64,000 nucleotides of DNA, from contig CM060466.1 of the NCBI GenBank assembly GCA_030544235.1, forward strand, positions 17,665,092-17,729,091, given 5' to 3'. This stretch comes from Lepturacanthus savala. Lineage: Eukaryota > Chordata > Actinopteri > Scombriformes > Trichiuridae. The first letter of the stretch is position 1. Each line of letters opens with the position of its first letter. The translations under genes were made by a program, and so were the position numbers. This document shows positions 34,886 through 45,215 of the stretch, piece after piece. The notes beneath the pieces are model-generated. The model saw only the letters and a list, made by a program, of their open reading frames with translations, did not search any database and was not told the DNA's origin.

Positions 34886-35212
34886 ATGACTTGTGGAAAT
34901 GTTTCTCTCTTTTCCGCTCTAACGCATTCTCGTTTTCTTCATGCACCCCTCCACCTCCCTATCGCCACCTTCACAGTTCTATCTGGTCAACACCTCCTCT
35001 TTGTTTTCAACCTCATCATCTTATCAGTCTCGGCAGATTCATCAACCACCGATACTACCATTGCCTGGACAGATAACTAGTGTCTGTATTTTTTTTTTTC
35101 TTGCAGTCGCTCAGGGATGAAATCTCCCCTTAGTCTAAATGCCTCTTGTTGGTACTTACCTAACTACACCCATGTACTTTTCAGACCTAGGCAAAGAAAA
35201 ATGTGACAAGTT
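34886..35212. other. No gene seen
   Basis: C/T-rich on the plus strand near 34905-35010, with a poly-T tract near 35089. Nothing else. Confidence 0.5.
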
Positions 35213-35335
35213 AGACCATCAACACTGCCCTGCATGTGTTAGATTGTTTGCTCCAACACACCTGACTCAAATCAATGGGTAGTTATCAGGCTTCTGCAGA
35301 GCTTGATGATGAGCTGATCATTTGAATCAGAATCC
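35213..35335. mobile_element. Palindromic MITE fragment
   Basis: GCTCCAACACACCTGACTCA, AATCAATGGG, GGCTTCTGCAGAGCTTGATG and GATCATTTGAATCAG follow a well-known vertebrate/fish palindromic repeat in which 'CTCCAACACACCTGATTCAAAT' is mirrored at the far side. Here only one outer arm (CCCTGCATGTGTTAGAT) remains. Class unassigned. Confidence 0.6.
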
Positions 35336-35354
35336 TAACCAGAAAGAACAAATT

Positions 35355-35520
35355 AAAGTATGTCTCTCCTGATCTCTGCATTGGCACCCAATTAGTTTCA
35401 GATCTCTGAATCAAATTGCTCCACCGTACATCTCAGACCTACTTATTCAGTATGATCCAATAAGAGGAGATTCCTGGGTAATAAGTCCTCATCGCTCAGA
35501 AATCCAACAGTTTAATTTTT
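35355..35520 (+). pseudogene. LINE reverse transcriptase C-terminal scrap
   Basis: LKYVSPDLCIG ('ERISPVLASLHWLP') is followed in another frame by APPYISDLLIQYDPIRG, matching the 'LAPPYLSDLLxPYxPxRxLRS' segment of L2-like fish LINEs. Because this segment lies 5' of the 3' UTR in an intact LINE yet sits downstream of the tail at 34650, it is a separate insertion or rearranged piece. Confidence 0.78.
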
Positions 35521-38500
35521 TTTCTTGATTTAGGTCTTCCTGATATAATTTGCTTAATTAGTAATTTAGCCTCTGTACCAGTCCTGAAACTAACTACCTC
35601 ACTTCCTCTGACATGTCTGAGAGCGCCATCTCTAATGAGTTGTTCAGTTTACTCTTTATATTTGTACTCAAGAGCGGCCTCTGTATGAAGAGTTCATCGA
35701 TCCCTCTGCAACGAACAAGAGAGCCATGCGCTAGGAGGCCATTAGTGTCTTTCGATTCACTTTGTAGATCAATGCAACACACATAGCAGAGATAGATGAA
35801 AACATTTCATGGAAACCAATCAGTGGGTACAAGTAAGAGATGGGCATGAGCGTGCATTCGAGTGTGTGCATGTAAAAAGTACAGCTCCTGGTTGCCACAG
35901 TAGCTTGAATATAATCTATAGTGAGAGTTCATGTAGAGAGAATGGATTTTCCAGCACACAGTTGCACTTTAATGGTTACAGAGAGGTGCACCTTCAATGT
36001 TAGTGGGTGTGCAGTTTGTTCACATCACAGAAATGTGAGGTTAAGATGAGCAGTATGTGCTTGTCTGCCTATGTACGCGGTTATGAGGGCGACTCTTTCC
36101 TAATTGCATGTACTTATCTTTTAAAATATACAAATGTGTGGTTTTATGTGTACGTGGGCACACACATCGTGTAGCTGTGGTCATATGTGAGTAGGTGTGT
36201 GCAAGCGGAAGAATAGGTAATTGCTTCTCATTTCATTCCTTCCTCCATCCGTCCGTATAGGAGTTCCGTCCAATAATGGAAGGAGGGAGCCTGGGGAGAC
36301 TAGTCGTTTTTCAGCCATGTTGAAATGTCCCTAATTGCATTTCCTTGGCAGCAGTCTAGGTGGTTTTAGAGAAAATGAAAGAAAAACGACAAAAGTTTTT
36401 GGAACGTTTTTGAGATGAACTTCAGTCCACTCCTGTTTAATTTAATACTGTGTGAATTGAAATGAAAGACCACAACCAAGGAAAAAAGGCATATAATGCC
36501 AAGTAAATATGATTGTTTTGAACTGTACTTATTAACAAACTTGTTCCTTTAATTGGGACAAGAAAGGTCCCCTGGACCAGCAGAAGCGACAAATACTTGC
36601 AGGTCACGCTCAATATTCTAATCATGGCAATCAAGAGCCAGAGGTTTTATTCCACCATCTAATCAGGGACTATTTTACATTTAGACACCTGAGTCGAGTG
36701 CACCAGAGAGAATAACATCACGTCAACAAGAAAAAAAGAATCACATGCTATTTGGCCACATACGGCCCACTTGAGACAGAGGAAGCCTAAGAATCTCATT
36801 TATTTATAAGTGATCCTTAAAGTCTTCCTTTGTCTGAAGTGTGCTGAATGTAGCCACAGAGCATGTGGAATTTGTTCTTAATGTTTTGACATTTTCCTGC
36901 CACATGCCAGTACCTTTTGCCTGTATGCACCGCAAAGGCTTTTTCTATTTTCTATGAAGTGGTCATCTAGTCGTTGATGACCTGCATGAGGTATCACCAC
37001 CTGTGTGACCTTTATTTTTACTGTGGTGGTTTACATGAACATTTAATGGCCTTGGGCATATGGAAGCCCTTTAAATCTGCACTGTATAGCTTTATTCATT
37101 CTTCTGAATGAAGGAGTTCCACTGTACTTGCAGCACACTAACTGTACCTGTGTATGGACTTTGAAGGTAGCTAATGTGCATCTCCTTTAGGATATAACTG
37201 TCAGGGCTACAGCTGCTATACCTGATGGGGACTGTAAGAGCTGTGATTAGTCACCTACATGTTTCTGTAACATTTCTACTGCACATTTCATGCTCTTTGC
37301 AACCTGTCATAATAAAAGAATAACAGCCCACCTTGGTTCACCTTCCTACTATCGCTTGTGTCACAAAGCATATAAAAGAAACCAGGCACTAATACAATAA
37401 AACAGATCATATATGATAGCGAGGTATATCAAGTAGCTCATCCTTTTGGGGTTTACAGAGCCTCACATATTCGAGTGCATCTTGCTACTTTGAAGATGTA
37501 TGAAATGTGTAGGTCAATAATACATTACCATATGTGGAAACAGCTGGAAACAGCTAGTTCGCCTGTCATGTAACTCACTTTTGTTGTGGTTGAAGTCAAG
37601 CAATCTGGACTGAACTCGCCCCAAAAGATATGTTGCCATATTTGGAGAGAAGCCAGCGTCCGTGCCTCATTATACAACGTAAAGTAGGGCCCCATGAATA
37701 TGCATATAGTCATGTATAAAGTGCATTTCAATGTAGGAGAAAAAAAAAAAAGTTTAGTTTAGTTCTTTCAACATGAATGTTCACAGTAATGTCAGCGTAA
37801 TTAAGGAGCAGGGCGATGTTTGCTCTCATCATCTGTGGCAGGAAGTGCAAATGTCTCAGTTTGGGAGGAGGTGTTCTGGGTCCAGGTCAGACTGTAATGT
37901 GCAGATGCAGGACCATGACTGAAAATTTACTCTGTAGGGGTCAGACTGGGTGAAATTGAAGAGATGACTATCAAACAGACCAAAACATTAGAGATGTTGA
38001 ACCGAGTCATTGATTGATCCAATACTTAATACTACTTAATATCAGCAGAACTCTCATCTGTTAAAGGATTATGTATGTAACCATATATACTACACTTTAC
38101 TATAGGTGCAGTGTCTACATGTGTTTTGTTATATTCTGTACTTTCCACTCTTTGTACTAATAAACTGAACAAATTTGGGACATCCCTACAACTTATCTTT
38201 GCTCTTTAAACATTGTACTGAACAATTGTCTAAGCCAAAATATATGCTTGAGAGCAACATGTAACTAAATTGAATTTCAATTACATTTGCATTTTTTACT
38301 GTGTTCACCATGTAGACAAAAATATGATTTAATTTTCTGTATTTATACGGACGCTTGGTTTGTGTATTTCTTATCTATCACCTATAGTATGTAGATAAAT
38401 CTGCATTTGATAGAAAAGGTCTGGATAGAGAGAAAAAAAAACAACTACTATACATGTTTTTCTGACCAGTGAAATAGCAGTTCAAGGCAGTTTGAACATG

Positions 38501-38774
38501 TGTGAGTCTTTTAATGCAGACAACATGACTTACATAATATCAGCAGTTTTTGTATTTGGAAAAGAAATCTATTTACTCCTAGGATATCTACGTTTTCACT
38601 GTGTATGAACATTCAGTACAATATCAACAATGAACCGTTATAATAATCGGGGATGAGAATGTTCCTGGCCTGTGGCTCATATTTTTTTTCAGTTTAGATG
38701 AGTGCAAAAAATGTGAATACAAGAATATGAATGTGTGATAATAGAGAAAATGTGGAGGTGGAAGGTTTCAGGTC
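35521..38774. other. No gene seen
   Basis: A 3.2-kb AT-rich stretch. No motif was recognised in its ORFs (for example 35594-35782 minus, 35809-36003 plus, 37525-37731 minus). A-runs occur near 37740 and 38432. Confidence 0.5.
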
Positions 38775-38880
38775 AAACTTTATTATCCTACCAGGGGAAA
38801 TTTGGCAGTAGCCAGTATGAGCAAAACACACACACAAAAAAATACACAATCCCATAATGAAACAATCAAGACAGACCACA
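38775..38880 (-). mobile_element. LINE 3' end, minus orientation (tentative)
   Basis: Plus strand AAACTTTATTATCCTACCAG followed by GGGGAAATTTGGCAGTAGCC is the reverse of the usual fish LINE/retroposon end 'AAATTTCCCCTxGTGGGATxAATAAA'. Only about 100 bp can be followed. Confidence 0.5.
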
Positions 38881-38927
38881 TAGGAACAGTGCTTTGTTGT
38901 AGAGCAGTCAGTGACAAAACTGCCATA

Positions 38928-39080
38928 TGGTGTGACCCAAAAACTTGGTACCAGATAGTTTAACTCTCTAAAAAAGGTTTTTAAAAATTAAAAACACATG
39001 CTATCAACGGGTTTGATATTGTAAGTGGATTCAAATATTTAAAATGTATCATTATTTTTCAGTTCACCATTTGACATTAA
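38928..39080 (+). repeat. Dispersed repeat family U, copy 1
   Basis: ATAGTTTAACTCTCTAAAAA, AGGTTTTTAAAAA, CACATGCTATCAA, TGGATTCAAATATTTAAAAT and CACCATTTGACA recur in the same order and strand at 50140-50285. Class unknown. Confidence 0.65.
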
Positions 39081-39549
39081 TGTCAGAAAATCACACAAAA
39101 TTCTTATTTTCGCAAAAAAAAAGAACACACACTTTTAAATAACAATTTGACTTTTTCATCTTTCCAAACAGTATTTGTCACTGACCCAGAGATCATTTGC
39201 AAACTCAGGCTATCAATTGCTTTGCAAACAAGGAGACCTTTATGGTTTCGTCCTCTGGTGAGAAACTTTATCTACAGGTCTGAAGGTGACTCAAACTCCC
39301 TCTGCAGTGGCTGATCAGGATCAGGTTACTACAGGCTCTACTCAATTATGTGCCCTAGGCGAGATCATTCCCTGGTACCACAATGGCAAAGAGACATCAA
39401 CACACAGCTGTTTAATTTGAATAATAAACTTTGTACACATCTTACTCTTATTTACACATCAAAGGTATTATTTTTTATTTACATTATTATTTCATACATA
39501 CATCAAAGACAATACTAAACTCAACAATTGGTCCAGCATATCTAATCGC
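39081..39549. other. No independent gene; probable 3' flank of hAT element
   Basis: Includes GTGCCCTAGGCGAGAT at about 39350, which echoes GCGCCCTAGGTGACCG at 40741 on the other side of the hAT remnant. It may therefore lie inside or at the edge of that element. Confidence 0.4.
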
Positions 39550-40796
39550 CTAAAATTGTACTTTTCTGGACTTCTTGGCAGCAAAGGCATCGATGATCTC
39601 ATCAAAAGACACCTGCCTAGACACGTCACAGTTTATGCTCATTGAGGCCAGTCCATTCAAACGGTCCTGTGACATGGTTGATCTCAGGTAGGTCTTTATG
39701 AGCTTCAATTTCAGTAGCAACTGTAACTGGAATTGTAACAGCTCTGCCAGTGACTGTATGATGACCACCAACCTGGTCAGGACTTCACACCATCTCTTCC
39801 TTTCAGCTTCTATTAGTGCCATCTCAACTCTGTCTGTTGTTTGGCCCTTGTCAAGATGAGTTTCAAATTATTTCCATGAGGCCATGTGTTTCAAATGATC
39901 TGGACTGTTCTCATGATATTTTAGTATGTCACTGCAATTTTTCCAGTCATTTAGTCCATCACTGATTAGTTCAACAGAAACAATATAAACTGTTGTTTTT
40001 AATGGAATATACAATCCAACTCCTCTTCATCATTTCTCCAGTGGATGATTATCTATAGAAGTAGTGGTGATGGCAACTTCTCCCATCTTCTCTTTTTGGA
40101 AATTCCAAGTCTGATGGTATCTGATATGGGCCTCTGTGGACTAACTCCACCCTCACCTTATCAGACAGGGGCGGCTAGTCAGCAGGGTCTAAAGGTGCTG
40201 CCTTGAGAGAGTCGTGTAACTCAGGATGTGTTGACAGGACATCCTCAGGCTGTTGAACAGTGCATGCTGTGCTTATTCCTTCACCTGCAACAAAATCAAA
40301 CATATATGAAAATATAAATATTAGTCCTTCAGTTTTAGTAAGGCTACAAAATGATTTACAAATTATAGGGCATCAGGCATAAACATGTCTGAAGCATAAC
40401 TTATGAATAGGAGTAGTATTGTTCAGTAATGTCACTGCAGCTGTAGCATCAATTCCACAACTCACCTGCTTCAAGCTGACCTTCAGGGGTGGGTGTTGTG
40501 GTGGTAACAGTAGATATATTGCTGCTGGTGCTGCTACATGATGCCTGACCAGAAGATATTCATACTGTTACATCACTGCATTAAGTTTGTTGTGTCATTC
40601 TACTTCACTTAATAAACACACTTTATTTTATTTGACTAATGGCATACCATTCAATAGCAACAATAACACCAACAACAACAACATAGCAGTGTCAGAGACC
40701 ACAAACAATAAACTTACATGCTTCAGAGAGTTGTGTTGATGGCGCCCTAGGTGACCGCCTATGTTGCCTATGCCTTGACCTCTGACGACAGGTTAT
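39550..40796 (-). pseudogene. hAT transposase of TTF/ZMYM type, with introns, broken
   Basis: Minus strand. The last exon starts at 40284 after a good acceptor (TTTTGTTGCAG) and reads EGISTACTVQQPEDV..., DPAD-stop-PP, VELVHRGPYQIPSDLEFPKR, YFYR-stop, STGEMMKRSWIVYSIKNN and SLYCFC (TTF-type zinc finger region). After a small deletion come DGLNDWKNCSDILKYHENS, PDHLKHMASW and AERKRWCEVLTRLVVIIQSL. A large deletion then joins it to the hAT dimerisation tail KLKLIKTYLRSTMSQDRLNG, ending SRKVQF at 39550. An upstream exon (40544-40466) ends in a donor (GTGAGT) with matching phase; a possible first exon ends at 40718 before GTAAGT. The RNase H-like core is gone. Because exons and introns are kept, it was a DNA-level copy, not a processed one. 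A domesticated host gene is unlikely given the stops. Confidence 0.88.
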
Positions 40797-40984
40797 AGGT
40801 TACAAAATTGTGCAATAAAGATTTAAATCTTCTAATATTATTACACTTTTCAGGAATCAGTTCTTTTGGATGCCTTCTCAAATTTGCAGATTGCAGATTT
40901 CTAGAACTCTAAATTTGTCAGTGTTGAAGGTCTGCGTCTGCTGTAAAACAAGGTCGGTATTAAACATGATACAGATACATGTAG
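40797..40984. other. No gene seen
   Basis: Short spacer between the hAT remnant and the LINE-like segment. Confidence 0.5.
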
Positions 40985-41500
40985 ATGCAGATAGATTTAT
41001 TCATCCTTGAAGGGCAATTCAGTTTCTACAGTCCACCGAGCACATATACATATGTTTACTACACAATTGTCAATGTCAGAGGGAACATGATAAATCGCAT
41101 ATGGGAAAGTCAGGCAGAGAGCAACAATTAAATGATGTTATTTAAAGTCCAAGGGTATACACTTTTAAATAAAAACTGAATAAATAACAGAGAAATTCAA
41201 AAATAAAGAAAGTAAGTACCAAGTGTATTACACAGAACAAATTGCATTGCATGAATATACCTAATGATCAACAAGGACGACCATTGTGTGGTTTGTGCAA
41301 AATAGATGCAGATAAACTATTCATTGTAGATAGCTACTCTGCCTGCAGCAGCTTAATGGCAGCGGGGAATAAACAAGTAGAGTAGCTGTTTGTCTTCTTG
41401 GGAGGCGTCAGATAGCTCCTGCCTGGTGGCGTCAGTGTAAACTGACTGGACAGGATGTGGTCCTGATTAATACTTTGGGCCTCCTGGACTACACGTTTCT
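40985..41500 (-). mobile_element. LINE 3' region, minus orientation (tentative)
   Basis: Plus strand GATTTATTCATCCTTGAAGG followed by GCAATTCAGTTTCTACAG is the reverse of a typical fish LINE end ('GAATTGCCCTTCAAGGATGAATAAA'). Further on, CTGCCTGCAGCAGCTTAATG then GCAGCGGGGAATAAACAAG and TGTTTGTCTTCTTGGGAGGC match, from memory, the block seen in 3' parts of such elements. No reverse-transcriptase motif is readable. Confidence 0.5.
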
Positions 41501-41750
41501 TTCAAGGAGTTTAAGTCACTCTACTGGGGCTTCAATCCTTTCATATCATTCAGGCAGTTTCTGGCCTTCACAGTCAAACTGCGAAACCAACAGAGGAATG
41601 AAAAATTTAACAAGCTCTAATATGAGATTCAATTCAGTATAGCACCCATTACATTTGATGAAGTGAACATATATTAATGTTGAAAAAAGGCTTCTAACTG
41701 TAGATAACACACTCTTTACTATATTGTAAACTGAGAAGAGCTTAACAAAA
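41501..41750. other. No gene seen; possible 5' side of pogo element
   Basis: No 'TACCGTATTTTCC' left terminus is visible before the transposase start, so the left end of the following element is missing or too decayed. Confidence 0.45.
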
Positions 41751-41908
41751 ATGTCACCAAAAAGAAAATCATATTCTGCAGATTACAAGCTGCAAGTAGT
41801 AAAATATGACGTCATCGACGTAGAAGAGGAAGCGCCGCGTCTTCTACCTCCGAGTTAGAGGAGTTGATGAAAAGTGACACAGAGGATGAAGATTTCATTG
41901 GGTTTTAG
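41751..41908 (+). pseudogene. Pogo-like transposase, N- and C-terminal ends fused
   Basis: An ATG at 41751 opens MSPKRKSYSADYKLQVVKY, the start of the Brinker/psq-type DNA-binding domain found in POGK-like pogo transposases ('KRKSYxxxFKLxVVxYA'). The frame runs on as DVIDVEEEAPRLLPPS to a stop; one frame over, SSTSELEELMKSDTEDEDF then IGF and a stop at 41906 is the acidic C-terminal tail of the same protein. About 500 residues between, including the CENP-B-type helix-turn-helix and the DDE core, are missing. The enzyme would cut and paste TA-flanked elements; this copy cannot. Confidence 0.82.
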
Positions 41909-42493
41909 TTACCGGATATTTGGAGTGACACAGATGGTTTTGGTAAACTTCTTAGCATGTTATTGATGCTATAGTTATCGGAATGACTCTTAATATGTCA
42001 TGTTAACATACCAGGCACGTTCTCAGTTGTGTCATGTAACGTCAGCACCATTCAGCCTGTTGTTGCCTCTATTTTTATTTTAAATTGTTTGTCATTTAAA
42101 TTTTAAATGTCTGTTCTTGGTTTTGGATTTCATCAAATACATTGTGGTAACTTGTCAAAACAAAGGACCACAAACGCAGTTGAGTTTCACTTTTTATCGA
42201 GACAGACAAAAACAATACATTCCTTCCAGTCCCAGGGAGAACAACAACTTGCGCATGCACGGAAATTTCACTCTTCTTCAGTTAAACCTTCTTGCCACAA
42301 TGATCACACAGCGGCACCCACTGGATAAACAATCAACTGCCCCCTAATTACCTCTGCTTCACAACATAAATTTCCCCCAAAAATGCGACTTATACTCCAG
42401 TGCGACATATATGTTTTTTTCCTTCTTTATTATGCATTTTATGACTGATGCAACTTGAACTCCGGAGCGACTTATAGTCCGGAAAATACGGTA
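41751..42493 (+). mobile_element. Pogo-like DNA transposon, 3' half
   Basis: After the transposase tail comes a 580-bp 3' region ending with repeated 'GCGACTTATA' units: AAAAATGCGACTTATACTCC, GTGCGACATATATG, CTCCGGAGCGACTTATAGTC and the terminus CCGGAAAATACGGTA. The CGGAAAATACGGTA end is one of the most recognisable in fish genomes. It abuts an AT microsatellite, which obscures the TA target duplication. Confidence 0.85.
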
Positions 42494-42512
42494 TATATAT
42501 ATATATATATAT
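42492..42512. repeat. (AT)n run
   Basis: Simple TA run beginning at the end of the pogo element, possibly seeded by its TA target site. Confidence 0.95.
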
Positions 42513-42557
42513 TTTCAGTTATTTAGATTTGTTTAGATTAATTTCAATTTCATTAAC

Positions 42558-42600
42558 ACCACCGGTCAAAAGTTTTAGAACACCTTGATTTTTCAGTTTT
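42558..42600 (+). mobile_element. Tc1-like terminal repeat
   Basis: CACCGGTCAAAAGTTTTAGA then ACACCTTGATTTTTCAG resembles the ends of a Tc1 group ('GGTCAAAAGTTTTAGAACACC'). The partner end was not found; the following 180 bp may belong to the same relic. Confidence 0.6.
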
Positions 42601-42974
42601 TATATAAATTGTCATAGTTTAATGTCTCATCTGACAGATGATGATGTGACAGCCCAGAGGTAGGATGAGGATTATTTTGCTGTAGGATGAACTCCTGACT
42701 AACTAGGTCAAGATCATGGGGTTCTGCTTAGCTCTAGAGCTCTAGCTCTAGAAACGACCCAGCCATCAGGCTTCATCCATGCTGATATACAGACGGGGGT
42801 TAATTAACCAGTAAAACTTATGGCACTTGTAGGAAATGTTTGGATCAACTTTCCACATTTTATTTAAGTCCATTACTGCATAAAAGCTGTGAGTCTAAGT
42901 TGTTAACTATTACTTGATTCCTGAAAATTGATATCTCTCTTTTTTGGGTCGGGTAGTTAACTGATTATTTTTAT
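42601..42974. other. No gene seen; short AGCTCTAGA repeats
   Basis: Contains GCTCTAGAGCTCTAGCTCTA (about 42731-42750), three overlapping copies of a CTCTAG unit with palindromic character. Otherwise plain. Confidence 0.5.
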
Positions 42975-43140
42975 ACCATTTAAATGTCCCATATTATACA
43001 TCCTTAACAAGATTTTAAGTACTAAAGATCATCTCAGTATAGTTTTACACTTCTTTTCTCAAGCTTCTTTCTAAGCCTCTCCTCCTCCTCTTTAAATGGC
43101 TGTGAAAGGGGGGTAGTAGTGACATCACAACTTCACGTAA
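42975..43140 (+). repeat. Inverted-repeat family A, left arm
   Basis: ATACCATTTAAATGTCCCAT, AACAAGATTTTAAGTAC, GATCATCTCAGTATAGTTTT, TTTAAATGGCTGTGAAAGGG and GTAGTAGTGACATC recur in reverse at 45784-45934. The right copy lacks the CTCAAGCTTCTTTCTAAGCC section. Confidence 0.85.
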
Positions 43141-43209
43141 GTCATGACTGCTTGTCATGGGGCATAGTTTCTGAATACAGGCTGTATTGAGCATTTTTGA
43201 AACATACAA

Positions 43210-43272
43210 AATAGTAAAAGAAAAGAAAAAAAAATATATATATATATATATATTTTCTTTTCTTTTACTATT
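43210..43272. repeat. 63-bp palindrome with AT core
   Basis: AATAGTAAAAGAAAAGAAAA (43210-43229) is the exact reverse complement of TTTTCTTTTCTTTTACTATT (43253-43272), with an A/AT core between. It could extrude a cruciform. Confidence 0.9.
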
Positions 43273-43281
43273 TTTTAAATA

Positions 43282-43310
43282 ATTAACCCTCATGAAATAT
43301 TACTTAGACA
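43282..43310 (+). mobile_element. piggyBac-like MITE PB1, left-end scrap
   Basis: TTAACCCTCATGAAATATTA followed by CTTAGACA equals the PB1 left end with CTATTG missing. Confidence 0.65.
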
Positions 43311-43437
43311 ACCACATTTTTTTTTTATTTCTCAATCAGACAAAAACAGAATATACTGTGAAACCTGGACCTATTATATTAGTATCTTGTTATATTATAT
43401 ATGATTTCCTTTTATTGAGACTTTATTTATCAGTCAT

Positions 43438-43637
43438 CAGAGCCTATTAGTTATATTCTATATAACCCTGCTCATTTCCACTTTGCACTTCTGCACATGC
43501 ACATGTCCAAAACCTCCAATTATAATAGAACCCTTGGAGTTTTCCTGCAGCCCCAACAGAGCTGCACACCAAACAAACAAAACAAAACAAATCATTTTGG
43601 TCACAATATGATCTCTCCATCGCTCTCACTAGACCTT
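43438..43637 (+). repeat. Inverted-repeat family B, left arm
   Basis: GAGCCTATTAGTTATATTCT, TGCACATGCACATGTCC, AGAACCCTTGGAGTTTTCCT, GAGCTGCACACCAAACAAAC and GATCTCTCCATCGCT are found in reverse order and strand at 44493-44706. The high similarity over about 200 bp suggests relatively recent duplication or transposition. Confidence 0.88.
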
Positions 43638-44234
43638 ATAAAATCCTCAAATATTTTTCTTTTCATTTACGACTCGGATCAATACTGAGGCCGAACCCAA
43701 AGGGCAAACAGTGTAAGCCCAAACAAACAGGACAATCCAACACAGACAGGCAGCCAGACAGATTAACAGCAGCGGCATAATTAGCTCCTAGAGCCGTGTG
43801 TGTTGTTTTATTATGCCTGTCAGTGGTCAGGAATGCACACAGTGAGCTGATGGGAGGAAAAGTATTGTGGTAAAACGGTTCAGCTCGGCACTTTCATCTT
43901 CTCCGGGTATTATTGTTATTGCTGTCTGACTCCATGATGATAATTACTGCACGTCTTTGGTTGCAGGGAAGATTCCTGTGTCCTCGCTTAGTTCTACAGT
44001 TAGAGTTTCACAACGTGAGCGAAATACTTCAGAAATGACAGTAAATTCTTCAAAATGGTTCAGTGTGTTTGAGATATTTTCTGTATAAATTGCTTTGTCT
44101 TTACTGAAAGTCACAAGGAAAGGTTAATAAACTAAGATATTGGCCATGTACAGACAACCACCTACACACTGAATGCATCATACATTTGCATTCACTGTAA
44201 TGTCCAGCAATCTGGTCTTCCAAAAAGAAACATC
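43638..44234. other. No gene seen (spacer between B arms)
   Basis: Nothing recognisable by eye. Confidence 0.5.
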
Positions 44235-44473
44235 TTAACCCTCTATTGCATGAAATATTATTTAGACATGGTTAAACAATGTGATGAATGTTTTTATTAC
44301 TTAAAATGGCCTAAATAGGAGATATATTTAACATATGTTAAAAAACAAGTTGTAAACATATATATTTTCATGCTATGTAAGTCAATAGGACTCCATTAGG
44401 TTTTATACATTAGGAATTTTCCATATTCGCTATATATCATATTAGAAACACCAAAATGGTTTAAATCTAATGT
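44235..44473 (+). mobile_element. piggyBac-like MITE PB1, copy C (left part)
   Basis: Best left end in the window: TTAA (44235-44238) then CCCTCTATTGCATGAAATAT. It continues through CATGCTATGTAAGTCAATAG and CTCCATTAGGTTTTATACAT and breaks off at a 16-base A tract (44474-44489), beyond which the B right arm begins. Confidence 0.82.
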
Positions 44474-44489
44474 AAAAAAAAAAAAAAAA

Positions 44490-44708
44490 GATAGATAGCA
44501 ATGGAGAGACCTTATTGAGACCAAAGTGATTTGTTTTGTTTGTTTGGTGTGCAGCTCTGTTGGGTCTGCAAGAAAACTCCAAGGGTTCTATTTTAATTGC
44601 GGAAGCATAAAAAAAAGAAGCCTGGAGCAGAGGTCCTGGACATGTGCATGTGCGGAAGCGCAAAGAGCAAGTGAGCAAAGTTATGTGGAATATAACTAAT
44701 AGGCTCTC
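44490..44708 (-). repeat. Inverted-repeat family B, right arm
   Basis: Reverse complement of 43438-43637, differing by small indels such as an added AAAAAAAGAAG block near 44610. It carries a minus-strand ORF only because of its composition. Confidence 0.88.
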
Positions 44709-44961
44709 AAAAGCATAATCAAAAGCATAAATCACCGCAAATCACAACTTCTGTTTGTTTTATGTTTCTAAATGAAAGAAAGACAAGAAAAACCTTATTT
44801 AAAAAAGTTCAATTTAACTTTTTAATTTCACATTTCTTTTTTTTTCATTTAAAACAGATTGTACTATGGCCATCAGGCAGACAACTTTTTTATTGTTTGT
44901 AGAAATCTGCATCCAAAGTTTTGCACTCCTGCTATCTTCTGGAGTTATTTAATTACTGTCA
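44709..44961. other. No gene seen
   Basis: AT-rich spacer. Confidence 0.5.
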
Positions 44962-45215
44962 TAATCCTCTATTGCATAGTGTTGCCATATGGCAACAATT
45001 ATTTTATCTTCATTTCTCTAAAAAGCTGTAATTGAAAATCTATGTTTTTGTTTGGTGCGAAAGGGGGACGTAAATTTATTTTTGTTTTTATTATTATAAT
45101 TTTTTTTTTTTTTTTTTTACATTTAATTCAATTCTGATGTTCTAATTTTTTTCTATAAACAATGTGAAAAGACAATTCCTGGTGCATACAACCTAATGTA
45201 GTCCCACTATGGCCC
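44962..45215 (-). mobile_element. piggyBac-like MITE PB1, copy D (inverted)
   Basis: Starts ATAATCCTCTATTGCATAGT then the palindrome GTTGCCATATGGCAAC and ATTATTTTATCTTCATTT, i.e. the PB1 right end read in reverse. It ends near GCATACAACCTAATGTAGTC, matching the left internal region, with an internal T tract at 45101-45118. ATAA replaces TTAA at its edge. Confidence 0.78.

Noticed and set aside
39550..39822. 90-residue minus-strand ORF as a possible host ZMYM-like gene
   Set aside because: It matches the hAT dimerisation tail, but the upstream exon sequence has stops and the catalytic core is deleted, so it is a dead transposon.
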